From DAOUJH01 sp965248955 (lineage in GTDB: Bacteria; Chloroflexota; Dehalococcoidia; Lucifugimonadales; QGNO01), in contig OZ252212.1 of NCBI GenBank assembly GCA_965248955.1, forward strand, positions 1 to 64,000: a stretch of DNA of 64,000 nt, written 5' to 3'. Position 1 is the stretch's first letter, and every line of letters begins with the position of its first letter. Positions 34,262 through 43,692 of the stretch are shown piece by piece. The position numbers and the translations under genes were made by a program. A model generated the notes under the pieces. That model searched no databases and had not been told where the DNA came from. It worked only from the letters and a program-made list of their open reading frames with translations.

Positions 34262-36619
34262 GTGCCACTCTTGATCATTAGGCTAAAGCTAGGCCTGGTC
34301 CTCATCTCAGTGTTAGCTTTGATGCCTCTAACGTCCAGCGCCGATGAAGGTGTGGTAGACCTGACCCAGATAAATCCCGGGGAGTTGGTGATGCCTTTGA
34401 CCAGCATCCGCAACCGCCTTTCGGGGCGCAGCTGGCTGGTCACCACGGGACAGGACCCGGCGCTGGGTATCGGATTGGACGGCAGTCTATCCATACCGTC
34501 CACGTCGATTGGGGGGTCTCCCCCCCAGCAAGCCGGGGGTGGTGGAGCAGCGCTCGTGCCGTTCCGAGACCCATCGGCGAAGTTCAGCCGCAACATATTG
34601 ATCCCCAGTGACTTCTCACAGTTCACCTTCCAAACCGAACCAAGCATAGCGGTGGACCCCAATGACCCGGACCATATTCTGGTAGGCATGATCGATTACA
34701 ACTTCCCCAACATGGTGACCTACTCGAGCATAGACGGAGGAGCCACCTGGGAAGGGCCGAATCGAGCCAAATATCCCAGGGAGGCCCTTGGTTCTGCAGG
34801 CGACCCCATTGTGGCGTTCGATCAGAAGGGGAACGCCTACTTTGCTTCCATTTCGCTGGACATAGAGGAGTTCACCATCGGCCCGCTGCTGGGCACGGCG
34901 GTAGTCTCAGCCATCTCAGTGGCCCGTTCTGACGACGGCGGTCTTTCCTGGGTAGATCCCCTGGAAACATCTAGGGCCCGTTTCTCGTCTAGGTTGCTGC
35001 CCAGCACCGACGGCCGAGTTCGTGGGGAGATAGAGTTAGGATTTCTGGACAAACCCTGGATGGCAATTGGACCAAACCCGGACGACCCGTCCAAAGACAA
35101 CATCTACGTTGTCTATACAAACTTCATCCAGACCGCTAGCGTCCTCTGGATCGATGAGTTGCCCGCGCTGGGCCCCGGCACACTGCAAACGGTGATAGAG
35201 CTTGTTCGTTCAGAGGACGGCGGCGTAACCTGGAGCGACCCCATTGAAGTAAGTCCCAGGGCCCTTTTCAACATACTACTCAACCCGCCGGAATCCACGG
35301 AGTCGGAGCCAATCAACGCTCCTCCGGGCCAGGAAGAAACCGGGCAAGCGCTGAGCAGCCGGCAGATTGTGCAAGGGCCGGACGTTGCCGTAGCCCCGGA
35401 CGGCACCGTCTACGTTTCCTGGATGGACTCCACGAATGACGACTCGTTTGAAGGCCTTGGCGAGATACACGTTGCCAGGTCTGAAAATGGCGGTAGCTCT
35501 TTCCAAACGCCCAGAAGGGCCAGTGGGTTCCTGGAGCCAAAATTCCGCTCCAGAGACCACGTTTTCCGTTCCTGGGCCTCCGCTTTCCCCAAGCTGGCCG
35601 TGGGAAGCAACGACGACATCTACGTGCTCTGGGTAGCAGTGCCTTCCGACAACCCGAACGACGACGGAGACGTATTCTTTGTGAAGTCCACCGACAAAGG
35701 GAGAAACTGGAGCCGCCGCATCAAAGTCAACGACGACGAGGGCAATGCTTTCCAGTTCTTCCCGGAGATGACGATAGACCCTGCAGGCAACCTGCACGCT
35801 ATGTGGGGCGACTTCAGAGACGACCCTCAAAACGTGAGCTATCACATCTACTATGCCACGTCAGAGGATGGAGGCGAGACCTGGGGATTGAACAGCAGGG
35901 TCACTGACTTCCCTTCCAATCCCAACCAGGCGTTTCCCAACGGACAGTTCATTGGAGACTACTTTGCCATAGAGGCTACTGAGGACGAGGTATACATGGT
36001 TTGGGCGGACAGCCGGCTGGGAGAGTTCGGCGGGCTGAACCAGAAGATAGCCTTCGCCAGGCAGGAGCTCATGCCGTCGCCGTCTATCTTCATCTCGCCA
36101 CCCTCCGGACCCGGCGGGAAGGACGTGGTCATACAGGGGTTCAACTTCCAGCCGGACCGCAACGTGTTCATAGAAGTGGCGGGGGTGATAGTCTCTACCA
36201 CGCGCACCAATGACGAAGGCCGGTTCACCTCGCAGATCTTCGTACCCATATCTGGAGAGGGGGCGCACACGGTACGCGCCATAGAAGAGTCCGGCAATTT
36301 GGCTTCGTCCTCTTTCTTCATGGACTTTGGATTCGACACTATCCAAGAGGCAACAGACGGAATAAAAGAGTTGTCACAGCGCCTGGATGCCTTGGATAGC
36401 AATGAGGAAGGGAGGACCCTCAACGAAGATATCCAGAGCCTGGTTACCGCCGTTGAAGAGCTGAAAGCAATACAAGCAATACAAGAGAACGGCGGCGACG
36501 GAACGTCGCCACTGCTGATAGGCCTGCTGGCCGCTGCCGGGCTGATTCCAATAATCGGCGTAGGGGCGCTTCTTGTCATCATGCTGAGACGCTCCAGGCC
36601 TGCCGCCACTAACACTTGA
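34262..36619 (+). CDS. Surface-anchored Asp-box (sialidase-like) propeller protein
   Basis: 785 residues from a GTG with GGAG 11 bases upstream. Signal peptide about 1-28 (ending SSADEG). Six Asp-box loops of the form S-x-D-G-G-x-T-W sit near residues 156, 220, 315, 405, 474 and 533, the mark of a six-bladed sialidase/BNR propeller. An IPT/TIG-like beta domain follows (about 605-690, SGPGGKDVVIQGFNF), then a coiled coil (about 705-745), one membrane helix (about 755-778) and a basic tail. So the propeller is held outside the cell. I do not see the sialidase Arg triad and would not call it an enzyme. Ten bases precede the next gene. Confidence 0.82.
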   Translation: MPLLIIRLKLGLVLISVLALMPLTSSADEGVVDLTQINPGELVMPLTSIRNRLSGRSWLVTTGQDPALGIGLDGSLSIPSTSIGGSPPQQAGGGGAALVPFRDPSAKFSRNILIPSDFSQFTFQTEPSIAVDPNDPDHILVGMIDYNFPNMVTYSSIDGGATWEGPNRAKYPREALGSAGDPIVAFDQKGNAYFASISLDIEEFTIGPLLGTAVVSAISVARSDDGGLSWVDPLETSRARFSSRLLPSTDGRVRGEIELGFLDKPWMAIGPNPDDPSKDNIYVVYTNFIQTASVLWIDELPALGPGTLQTVIELVRSEDGGVTWSDPIEVSPRALFNILLNPPESTESEPINAPPGQEETGQALSSRQIVQGPDVAVAPDGTVYVSWMDSTNDDSFEGLGEIHVARSENGGSSFQTPRRASGFLEPKFRSRDHVFRSWASAFPKLAVGSNDDIYVLWVAVPSDNPNDDGDVFFVKSTDKGRNWSRRIKVNDDEGNAFQFFPEMTIDPAGNLHAMWGDFRDDPQNVSYHIYYATSEDGGETWGLNSRVTDFPSNPNQAFPNGQFIGDYFAIEATEDEVYMVWADSRLGEFGGLNQKIAFARQELMPSPSIFISPPSGPGGKDVVIQGFNFQPDRNVFIEVAGVIVSTTRTNDEGRFTSQIFVPISGEGAHTVRAIEESGNLASSSFFMDFGFDTIQEATDGIKELSQRLDALDSNEEGRTLNEDIQSLVTAVEELKAIQAIQENGGDGTSPLLIGLLAAAGLIPIIGVGALLVIMLRRSRPAATNT

Positions 36620-36629
36620 CGGACTTGTC

Positions 36630-39152
36630 ATGCGCATAGATAACCGCTTGAGAATGGCTTTGGTGGTGATAGGGCTTCTCATTGGCTTGGAAGTGGCGCC
36701 GGGCGTCCTGGCTCAAAGCCCTGGTGAGTATCAGCCGCCGCATGATAGACCCGGCCCTGCCTCTGAACGCATCCAGTTCCAGTCTTTTCACGTTGACCTG
36801 GCAGGCCAGTCCCTGCAAAACGGAGACATGGACTTCTATCTGTTCAGTCTGAAGACGGAGGCGGCTCGCCAGCTGCAAGATTCCACCGACATCACTATGT
36901 ACCAGGCGCCGGCCACCTCCATATCCCTTATCTTGAATCCGGCCCCCGCCGCGGAGGGAGAGCTCAACCCGTTCTCCATCAGTGAGGTGCGCCAGGCCTT
37001 GCAATACGCCGTGGACAGGCGGTTCATTGCAGAGGAGATATACAAGGGGCTGGCAGAGCCTATGCTGGCCCACGTGGGCCCCTTTGACTACGATTATTTG
37101 ACGGTTTACGATGAGCTCAAAGGGCAGGACATCACCTATGACCCCGAATACGCCCGCGACCTGGTGGAGCAAGCCATGACGGGCGCCGGCGCCACGCTGC
37201 AAGGCGATAAGTGGCACTACAACGATAGGCCGGTACAGGTCAGGTTCATCATCCGCGTGGAAGATGAACGGCGCGAGGTGGGAGACCTCATCCGTGCCGA
37301 GCTGGGCAAATTGGGCTTCACCGTTGTACCCACGTACCTCAACTTTGCGCCGGCCATACTTTCCGTCTACGGCACCGACCCGCAGGTGTTCCAGTGGCAC
37401 CTCTACACGGAGGGTTGGGGCCGCGGCGCGGCGGAACGCTTCGACTACGGGACGGCGAACAGTATGATTGCTCCCTGGCTGGGCAATATGCCGGGCTGGC
37501 AGGAAGTGGGGTTCTGGCAATACGAAAACGAGCACCTAGACGAGCTGGGCAAGAATCTCTTCCAGGGAAACTTCCGCAGCGTGGAGGAGCGCAATCAGAT
37601 ATACAGAGAGATGACGGAGATCTCTCTCCAGGAATCGGTACGCGTCTGGCTGGCTACCATAGTAAACAGCCTTCCCACGGACAACAACCTACAGGGGGTA
37701 ACCCAAGATATATCGGCGGGACCCAAGTCCATCTGGACTCTACGCGAGGCGCATATACCGGGCGAGGACACGTTGACGGTGGGCAACCTCTGGGTCTGGA
37801 CGGAGCGCACCACCTGGAATCCGGTGGGCGGCTTCGGCGACGTATACAGCGTGGATATCTGGAACAACGTCCACGACCCGCCGCTGTGGCGCGACCCGTT
37901 CACCGGCGTGCCCATACCGTTCCGCGCCGAATACGAAGTGACCACCGCCGGGCCAGAGGGCAAGATGGACGTGCCCAGCGATGCAAAGCTATGGGATGCG
38001 GCGAACGACGAGTTCGTCTCCGTGGGCAGCGGCATACAGGCCACGAGCAAGGTGATCTTTGACTATTCCAAATTCTTCCAGTCCAAGTGGCATCACGGCC
38101 AGCCAATCACAATGGCCGATGTTCTCTACACCATATCCCAGGGCTTCGACCGCGCGCTGGACGAGGACAAGTCGAAGATAGAGTTCGCTCTTGCGGTGAC
38201 AAGCAAGCCATTCTTGGAAACGGTGCGCGGCATAAAGGTGCTGGACGAAAACAGACTGGAAGTTTACGTGGACTACTGGCACTTTGTGGAAGACTACATA
38301 GCGGAATATGCCAACATGGCTGGACTGAGCATGCCCTGGGAGGTCATAGCCGCCATGGACAAGCTGGTCTTCGAGGATAGGCGAGCAGCCTACAGCGATA
38401 CCGCCGCCCAGCGCTTCAGCGTTCCCTGGATCAACCTGGTCATGCCCAATGACGTGCGTCTGTTGCGCCGCGCCCTGATAGAACTGCGCAACGACAACCG
38501 CTATCCGCAGAGCGTTTTCCAAAGCGGCGGCGTCTCTGTTTCGGAGGAGGAAGCCAGCCAGAGATACCAGGCTGCCCTGGATTGGATAGAGCAATACGAC
38601 TTGGCGATTATCAGCAACGGCCCGTTCCAGCTGGTGCGCTACGATCCGCCTTCCCAGTTCGCCGAGTTGCTGGCATTCCGCGATCCCAGCTATCCATTCA
38701 AGCCCGGCGACTGGTACAGAGGTGCGCCTCCCACCATCCGGTTCAACACCATTGAAGCGCCTGGCATCGGTATCGGCTCCGCTGCTTCTGTCGACGTGAC
38801 CTTGGAAGGGCCGGGGCTCGTAGAGTTGCGATACTTGCTGCTGGACCCGGCCAGTGGTGAAGTGGTCACCCTGGGAGACGCCCAGCGCACCAGTGGCAAT
38901 CAGTACAGCTTGGAGATACCGGCTGAAGTGACCGGCCAGCTGAGGGACGGCCTGTATCAACTGTTCCTGGTTGCTTCCAGCGACTTGGTATCGTCGCTGG
39001 CCGAACGCCGGGTTGACCTGGAAGCCTTTTCCGGCGAAGTACCTTCACAGGCTACTGTAGTCTCTACACCTACAACGGCGGCGCCAACGGCAACGCCTGC
39101 GGAGGGAGGCGGAGGATTCTCCTGCTCAGGTCCACCACTGCAATTCGGGTAG
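36630..39152 (+). CDS. dppA: ABC transporter solute-binding protein with apparently permuted lobes
   Basis: 840 residues with a signal peptide (about 1-29, GVLAQS) but no lipobox. The first half contains what is normally the end of a family 5 binding protein: VRQALQYAVDRRFIAEEIYKG (residues about 117-137) and RNQIYREMTEISLQE. The second half contains what is normally the start: WNPVGGFGDVYSVDIWN, WHHGQPITMADVLYTISQGF, then SNGPFQLVRYDPP. The order is thus swapped relative to the usual fold. A Thr/Pro/Ala linker and GGGGFSCSGP end the protein. First gene of a complete importer operon, so it is its likely receptor; peptide specificity is not proven. Confidence 0.85.
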   Translation: MRIDNRLRMALVVIGLLIGLEVAPGVLAQSPGEYQPPHDRPGPASERIQFQSFHVDLAGQSLQNGDMDFYLFSLKTEAARQLQDSTDITMYQAPATSISLILNPAPAAEGELNPFSISEVRQALQYAVDRRFIAEEIYKGLAEPMLAHVGPFDYDYLTVYDELKGQDITYDPEYARDLVEQAMTGAGATLQGDKWHYNDRPVQVRFIIRVEDERREVGDLIRAELGKLGFTVVPTYLNFAPAILSVYGTDPQVFQWHLYTEGWGRGAAERFDYGTANSMIAPWLGNMPGWQEVGFWQYENEHLDELGKNLFQGNFRSVEERNQIYREMTEISLQESVRVWLATIVNSLPTDNNLQGVTQDISAGPKSIWTLREAHIPGEDTLTVGNLWVWTERTTWNPVGGFGDVYSVDIWNNVHDPPLWRDPFTGVPIPFRAEYEVTTAGPEGKMDVPSDAKLWDAANDEFVSVGSGIQATSKVIFDYSKFFQSKWHHGQPITMADVLYTISQGFDRALDEDKSKIEFALAVTSKPFLETVRGIKVLDENRLEVYVDYWHFVEDYIAEYANMAGLSMPWEVIAAMDKLVFEDRRAAYSDTAAQRFSVPWINLVMPNDVRLLRRALIELRNDNRYPQSVFQSGGVSVSEEEASQRYQAALDWIEQYDLAIISNGPFQLVRYDPPSQFAELLAFRDPSYPFKPGDWYRGAPPTIRFNTIEAPGIGIGSAASVDVTLEGPGLVELRYLLLDPASGEVVTLGDAQRTSGNQYSLEIPAEVTGQLRDGLYQLFLVASSDLVSSLAERRVDLEAFSGEVPSQATVVSTPTTAAPTATPAEGGGGFSCSGPPLQFG

Positions 39153-39171
39153 TTTAGCTGCTTAGAACGTC

Positions 39172-40221
39172 ATGTTTTTAGGACTCACGCTGGCACTCAG
39201 AGCGTTCTCCCTATTTGGAGTGCTTATCGTGGTGCTGGTGATGCTGGTCGTTGCCCTGGGCGCCACCGGTTTCTCCGACCGCATTCTCAACGCCATAGTA
39301 AACGAGGAGATGCGCGGCATACGGGAAGGGCTGGCGCGCACCATACGGGACCCTGAACAGTTGGAACAGGTGCTCCGGATACAGCGTGAAGAGCGCGAGA
39401 AGTTCTACAGCCTGGACAGACCGTGGCACCAGCGCCTTCCGGATATGGTCAGGCGTCTCATTCTCCTGGATCTCGGCGAGGCACGCACTCTGCGCAGCTT
39501 CCAGGGCAGCCCCAAGGTAATCACTATGGTGCTGGAACGCTTGCCCTATACCATGCTGCTCATCACCACGGCATCGGTGATTACGGCAGTGGTTGGCCTG
39601 GCTGTTGGGGTCAAGCTGGCCACGCGCATAGGCAGCAAGCTGGATAGAAGCGTGTCTTACGCCTCCGCCATTTCATACGCCTTGCCCGCCTGGTGGACCG
39701 GGATCCTGCTGATTCTGCTTCTAGCCTTCCAACTGCGGATCTTGCCATCCGGCGGGCTTCACAGTACCCCGCCTCCGGAAGGAGGCATAGCCCGTTTCCT
39801 GGACCTGTTGTACCACGCAATCCTGCCCGTGATAACCCTTGTTCTGGTATCGCTGGGGGCATGGGCCTACACGGTGCGTACTATGGTTTTGAACACGGCT
39901 CAGGAGTTCTTCGTCACCGTGGCCCGCGCCAAGGGCCTGCCGGAAGGCACGGTGATGCGCCGCTACATCCTCAGAGTGGCCGCTCCGCCCATTGTGACGA
40001 ACCTGGTGCTTGGACTTGCCGCGTCGCTGGGCGGGGCCATACTCACCGAGACTGTATTCAACTGGCCGGGCATGGGACGGCTCTACTACGACGCTATTCT
40101 GGCCGCGGATGAAGCGGTAATTGTGGCGCTGACATTCATGTTCACCCTACTCTACGTGCTGGCGCGTTTCATACTGGAGGTCCTATACCTGGTACTGGAC
40201 CCCCGCATCAGGTATACCTAG
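39172..40221 (+). CDS. dppB: ABC importer permease (DppB-like)
   Basis: 349 residues with six membrane segments. The binding-protein-dependent permease signature appears as EFFVTVARAKGLPEGTVMRRYILRVA (EAA loop, about residues 245-270), followed by the usual GGAILTETVFNWPGMGRL. A polar stretch between the first and second segment (about 30-95) is longer than usual. Twenty bases after dppA, same strand. Confidence 0.9.
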   Translation: MFLGLTLALRAFSLFGVLIVVLVMLVVALGATGFSDRILNAIVNEEMRGIREGLARTIRDPEQLEQVLRIQREEREKFYSLDRPWHQRLPDMVRRLILLDLGEARTLRSFQGSPKVITMVLERLPYTMLLITTASVITAVVGLAVGVKLATRIGSKLDRSVSYASAISYALPAWWTGILLILLLAFQLRILPSGGLHSTPPPEGGIARFLDLLYHAILPVITLVLVSLGAWAYTVRTMVLNTAQEFFVTVARAKGLPEGTVMRRYILRVAAPPIVTNLVLGLAASLGGAILTETVFNWPGMGRLYYDAILAADEAVIVALTFMFTLLYVLARFILEVLYLVLDPRIRYT

Positions 40222-40242
40222 CTATGAAGGCGAAAGGATATA

Positions 40243-41652
40243 TTGCGCATACTGGTGAGCAGCGGCTCCGGCAGGGCAGGGGTGGTGTTTCTGGCCACCA
40301 TAGTCTTGGCCTCCCTATTTGTCGTGGTGCGGTTTCCATTGGACTTCGGCTCCCAGAGGTGGAACAACCCGGCGGAATGGTCGGACTATCCCAAGTCGGT
40401 GCCGCCGGCCTGGACAAGCCTGTTCCTGGGCAGCGATGCTGTATCGCACGCCGTCTTCCAGGCCTCACAGCCCGCGGCCGATGGTGGTCTGAGACGCACC
40501 TACTCGTTCGACTACCAGTACGAAAGCAGCAAGCCTCCAACCTTCTCCGCATTCTCAGTATCGAACATCCGGTTCAGCGACAGGCCGCCGGTGGTCACGC
40601 TTAACGTGACCCGTCCCGATGGCCGCCGTATAACGCTGCACCAGCAGGTGGTGCGGGGCCCCAGGCCCGGCGAGTCGTCACCGTACGTTCGCTTCCAGGA
40701 TACGCCCCTGCGGGTCTTCCTCAGCGGCGACGGCGATATTCTGGTGAGGCTGACCTCATTCTTGAGGCAGGAGTTCGCTCTGGACGTATCGCCCGGTGAC
40801 CTGGAAGGAAGGGTGGAGCAGATAGTCTTCGGTACGCCGGCGCCTGGAGAAGCGCTTCGTTTCGAGCCTCTGCCCGGTTCGTACATGTTCGACGCCCAGG
40901 CCGTCATGGGTGAGGTGGGCGATTCCGTGGGCGAGGTCAAGCTGGTGCTGGGCGGCAACGTCTTCGGCGTGATGGGAACGGACTCCCTGGGACGAGACCT
41001 GGCGCTGGGGCTGCTCTTCGGGTTTCCGGTGGCCCTGATCATTGGCGTTGTCACTTCCGTGTTCGCCACGGTTATAGGAACGTTCCTTGGTATTTTGAGT
41101 GGATTCATGGGAGGCAAGACGGACGTGGCCGTGCAAAGGTTCTCCGATATCTGGAGCAACGTGCCATTGCTCCCCATACTCATCTTCCTCATATTCATCC
41201 TGGGCCAAAAGCTATGGCTGGTAGTGCTGATCATGATCCTGTTCGGTTGGCCCGGGCTGACCATAGTGGTGCGCTCGATGGTGTTGCAGATACGCAGCGG
41301 GCAGCTTGTGGAGTCCACGCGGGCGCTGGGAGCGTCCAGGCTGCGCATAATGCTCCGGCATATCCTGTTCCAGATAGCGCCGTTTGTCTTCGCCCAGATG
41401 ATATTTTTCACGCCAGCCGCCATTTTGGCCGAGGCCGGACTGAGCTTCCTTGGCCTGGGAGACCCGTCTATACCGACGTGGGGGCAGATACTTGAGAGCG
41501 GGTTCCGCACCGGCGCGGTATACGTTGGCTATTGGTGGTGGATACTGCCGCCTGGTCTGCTGATTGTGGCCACGGCGATGACATTTGTGCTGATAACCCT
41601 GGGACTGGAGCCTGTGGTGAACCCGCGGTTGCAGACCGCGAAACAATCATGA
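40243..41652 (+). CDS. dppC: ABC importer permease (DppC-like) with large extracytoplasmic insert
   Basis: 469 residues from a TTG with AAGGA upstream; usual DppC proteins have about 290-310. The first membrane segment (about 8-29) is followed by roughly 210 residues of beta-rich, probably extracytoplasmic sequence (SDAVSHAVFQASQ to KLVLGGN) before the normal core starts at GTDSLGRDLALGLLFG. The EAA loop is STRALGASRLRIMLRHILFQ (about 363-382) and the core ends FLGLGDPSIPTWGQIL. The insert could face the binding protein. Overlaps dppD by 4 bases (ATGA). Confidence 0.88.
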   Translation: MRILVSSGSGRAGVVFLATIVLASLFVVVRFPLDFGSQRWNNPAEWSDYPKSVPPAWTSLFLGSDAVSHAVFQASQPAADGGLRRTYSFDYQYESSKPPTFSAFSVSNIRFSDRPPVVTLNVTRPDGRRITLHQQVVRGPRPGESSPYVRFQDTPLRVFLSGDGDILVRLTSFLRQEFALDVSPGDLEGRVEQIVFGTPAPGEALRFEPLPGSYMFDAQAVMGEVGDSVGEVKLVLGGNVFGVMGTDSLGRDLALGLLFGFPVALIIGVVTSVFATVIGTFLGILSGFMGGKTDVAVQRFSDIWSNVPLLPILIFLIFILGQKLWLVVLIMILFGWPGLTIVVRSMVLQIRSGQLVESTRALGASRLRIMLRHILFQIAPFVFAQMIFFTPAAILAEAGLSFLGLGDPSIPTWGQILESGFRTGAVYVGYWWWILPPGLLIVATAMTFVLITLGLEPVVNPRLQTAKQS

Positions 41653-42623
41653 CTACATCCACGCCGCTGTTGCGCGTTAGCAATTTGAGCTTGCTGTATA
41701 GAACCTCCGAGGGAACTCTGACCGCGGTGGATGAGGTGTCTTTTGCCGTCCAAGCGGGTGAGGCGGTGGGACTCGTCGGCGAATCGGGGGCGGGAAAGAG
41801 CAGCCTTGCGCTATCGCTGGTGCGAGTGTTGCCGGGAAACGCCGTGCTGAAGGACGGAACGGTAGAGCTGGAAGGGATCAACGTCTCCGCGTTGAGAGAA
41901 GAAATGTTCCGCAAGGAGATACGCTGGCAGAAGATGGCGATGGTGTTCCAGGGGGCGGTGGAGTCGCTGAACCCGGTGGTCAAGGTGGGCCAGCAGGTGA
42001 TAGAGCCTGCACTGGTGCACAACAGCACTTCCAAGAAGGCGGCGGAGGCCGAGGCTCGCCGTCTCTTTGATGTGGTGAACCTGCCCTCGGACGTTTTCGA
42101 TAGATACCCGCACGAGCTGAGCGGCGGTATGAAGCAGCGCGTGTCCATTGCCATGTCACTGATGTTGAAGCCGAAGCTGCTCATACTAGATGAGCCAACG
42201 TCGGCGCTGGACGTTACTATACAGGCGCAGATTATGGACCAGCTAAAGGACCTGAAGCAGGATCTGGGGCTGGGTATCATCTTCATCACCCACGACTTGG
42301 CCCTGGCCAGCGACATCTGCGAAACCATAGGCGTGATGTACGCGGGGAGGATAGCGGAGATGGGGCCGGCAGAGTCGATTCTGGAAAAGCCAAGACACCC
42401 GTATACGCAGATGCTGCTGGCAAGCATGCCTCGCATCCACCAAGAAGAACGTCCTCGGTTCATCCCGGGCAGCCCCCCGGACATGCGGGAACCGCCCGCG
42501 GGGTGCCGTTTCCATCCCAGGTGTCCCTACGCCTTCCAAAAATGTACGGCGGAAGAGCCGCACCTGATAGGTGCAGGCCCTTCCCACCAGGCGCGTTGCT
42601 GGCTGGTGGAGGGCGGAGCATGA
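41649..42623 (+). CDS. dppD: ABC importer ATP-binding protein (DppD-like)
   Basis: 324 residues from the ATG overlapping the dppC stop. Walker A GESGAGKSS, Q-loop MVFQG, signature LSGGMKQRVSIAMSL, Walker B LLILDEPTSALD, switch His in FITHDLALA. The oligopeptide C-terminal extension with three Cys (AGCRFHPRCPYAFQKC) is present. Drives solute import with DppF on the cytoplasmic face. Confidence 0.94.
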   Translation: MTTSTPLLRVSNLSLLYRTSEGTLTAVDEVSFAVQAGEAVGLVGESGAGKSSLALSLVRVLPGNAVLKDGTVELEGINVSALREEMFRKEIRWQKMAMVFQGAVESLNPVVKVGQQVIEPALVHNSTSKKAAEAEARRLFDVVNLPSDVFDRYPHELSGGMKQRVSIAMSLMLKPKLLILDEPTSALDVTIQAQIMDQLKDLKQDLGLGIIFITHDLALASDICETIGVMYAGRIAEMGPAESILEKPRHPYTQMLLASMPRIHQEERPRFIPGSPPDMREPPAGCRFHPRCPYAFQKCTAEEPHLIGAGPSHQARCWLVEGGA

Positions 42624-43630
42624 GCCTGCTGCAAGCGCACGATCTGGCGGTCGAGTTCCGAGCCAAGAAGGGGCTGCTTGGCTCAGTGCCGGTGCGGGCG
42701 CTGGACGGCGTCTCCATCAACCTGGAAGAAGGAGAGTCGTTGGCTATTGTCGGCGAGTCGGGGAGCGGCAAGACCACGCTGGCGCGAGCCTGCCTGCGAT
42801 TGATCAAGCTGAGCGGCGGCACCGTCGTCTTCGACGGAGAGGACATCTCCGGGAGAAGTGAGAAGGAGTTGAAACCGTTTCGGCGGCGTGCCCAGGCCAT
42901 CTTTCAAGACCCTTACTCCAGCCTGGATCCCTACATGACGGTGGGGCAGATTGTGGAAGAACCCCTGATTATTCACGGCGTGGACGTCCAAGCCAGAACG
43001 GGAGCAGTGCACCAGGCCCTGGAAGAGGTGAGGTTGCGTCCGGGAGGTGAGTTCGCTGGCAAGTTCCCTCACATGCTGTCGGGAGGGCAGCGGCAGAGGG
43101 TGGCTATAGCCAGGGCTCTGGTGCTGGAGCCGCAGCTCATAGTGGCCGACGAGCCGGTGTCGATGGTGGACGCCTCGAGCCGGGCTGAGATCCTCTATCT
43201 GATGCGCGACCTCCAGGGAAAGCATGACACGGCTTTTCTGTACATTACCCATGACATCGCCACGGCCTATCACTTTTCAGAGCGTATTGCCGTCATGTAT
43301 CTGGGCCGCATTGTAGAAACGGGCCCAAGCAAATCGGTCATCTCTAACCCTCTCCACCCATACACACAGGCGCTGGTGAGGGCGGTGCCTGAGCCCGATC
43401 CTTCCAACCGGTTCCGCCGTAGGGCATCGGTGAGCGGGGAACCGCCCACTCCGGCCAATCCGCCGCCGGGCTGCCATTTTCATCCCAGGTGTCCTCACGC
43501 CTTCGAGCGATGTCCCGCGCAGGACCCGCGTCTCCAGGAAGTGCGCCGCGGCCAGAAGGCGGCGTGCCACCTGTGGCAGGAGCTTGACCCCAGGGCGCAG
43601 CTGCCCGTGAAGGGGTCCACGTCAGGGTAG
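42620..43630 (+). CDS. dppF: ABC importer ATP-binding protein (DppF-like)
   Basis: 336 residues from the ATG overlapping the dppD stop. Walker A GESGSGKTT, Q-loop AIFQDPYSSLDP, signature LSGGQRQRVAIARAL, Walker B LIVADEPVSMVD, switch His in YITHDIATA, and the GCHFHPRCPHAFERC tail. Note MVD rather than ALD after Walker B. Last gene of the importer operon; 60 bases separate it from the convergent exported-protein gene. Confidence 0.94.
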   Translation: MSLLQAHDLAVEFRAKKGLLGSVPVRALDGVSINLEEGESLAIVGESGSGKTTLARACLRLIKLSGGTVVFDGEDISGRSEKELKPFRRRAQAIFQDPYSSLDPYMTVGQIVEEPLIIHGVDVQARTGAVHQALEEVRLRPGGEFAGKFPHMLSGGQRQRVAIARALVLEPQLIVADEPVSMVDASSRAEILYLMRDLQGKHDTAFLYITHDIATAYHFSERIAVMYLGRIVETGPSKSVISNPLHPYTQALVRAVPEPDPSNRFRRRASVSGEPPTPANPPPGCHFHPRCPHAFERCPAQDPRLQEVRRGQKAACHLWQELDPRAQLPVKGSTSG

Positions 43631-43692
43631 GGCTGGCAGACCTAACGGACAGCAGGACCTGTGGACCGGTATCAGAAGCTTCTGTGCGAGAC

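Noticed and set aside
34511..34526. GGGGGG/CCCCCC hairpin in the Asp-box protein gene
   Set aside because: It encodes Gly/Pro residues in a clear reading frame and needs no regulatory explanation.
36609..37535. 308-codon minus frame across dppA
   Set aside because: It has no motif and lies opposite a supported binding-protein gene.
40512..41510. 332-codon minus frame across dppC
   Set aside because: Low-complexity Ser/Pro/Thr composition opposite a well-supported permease.
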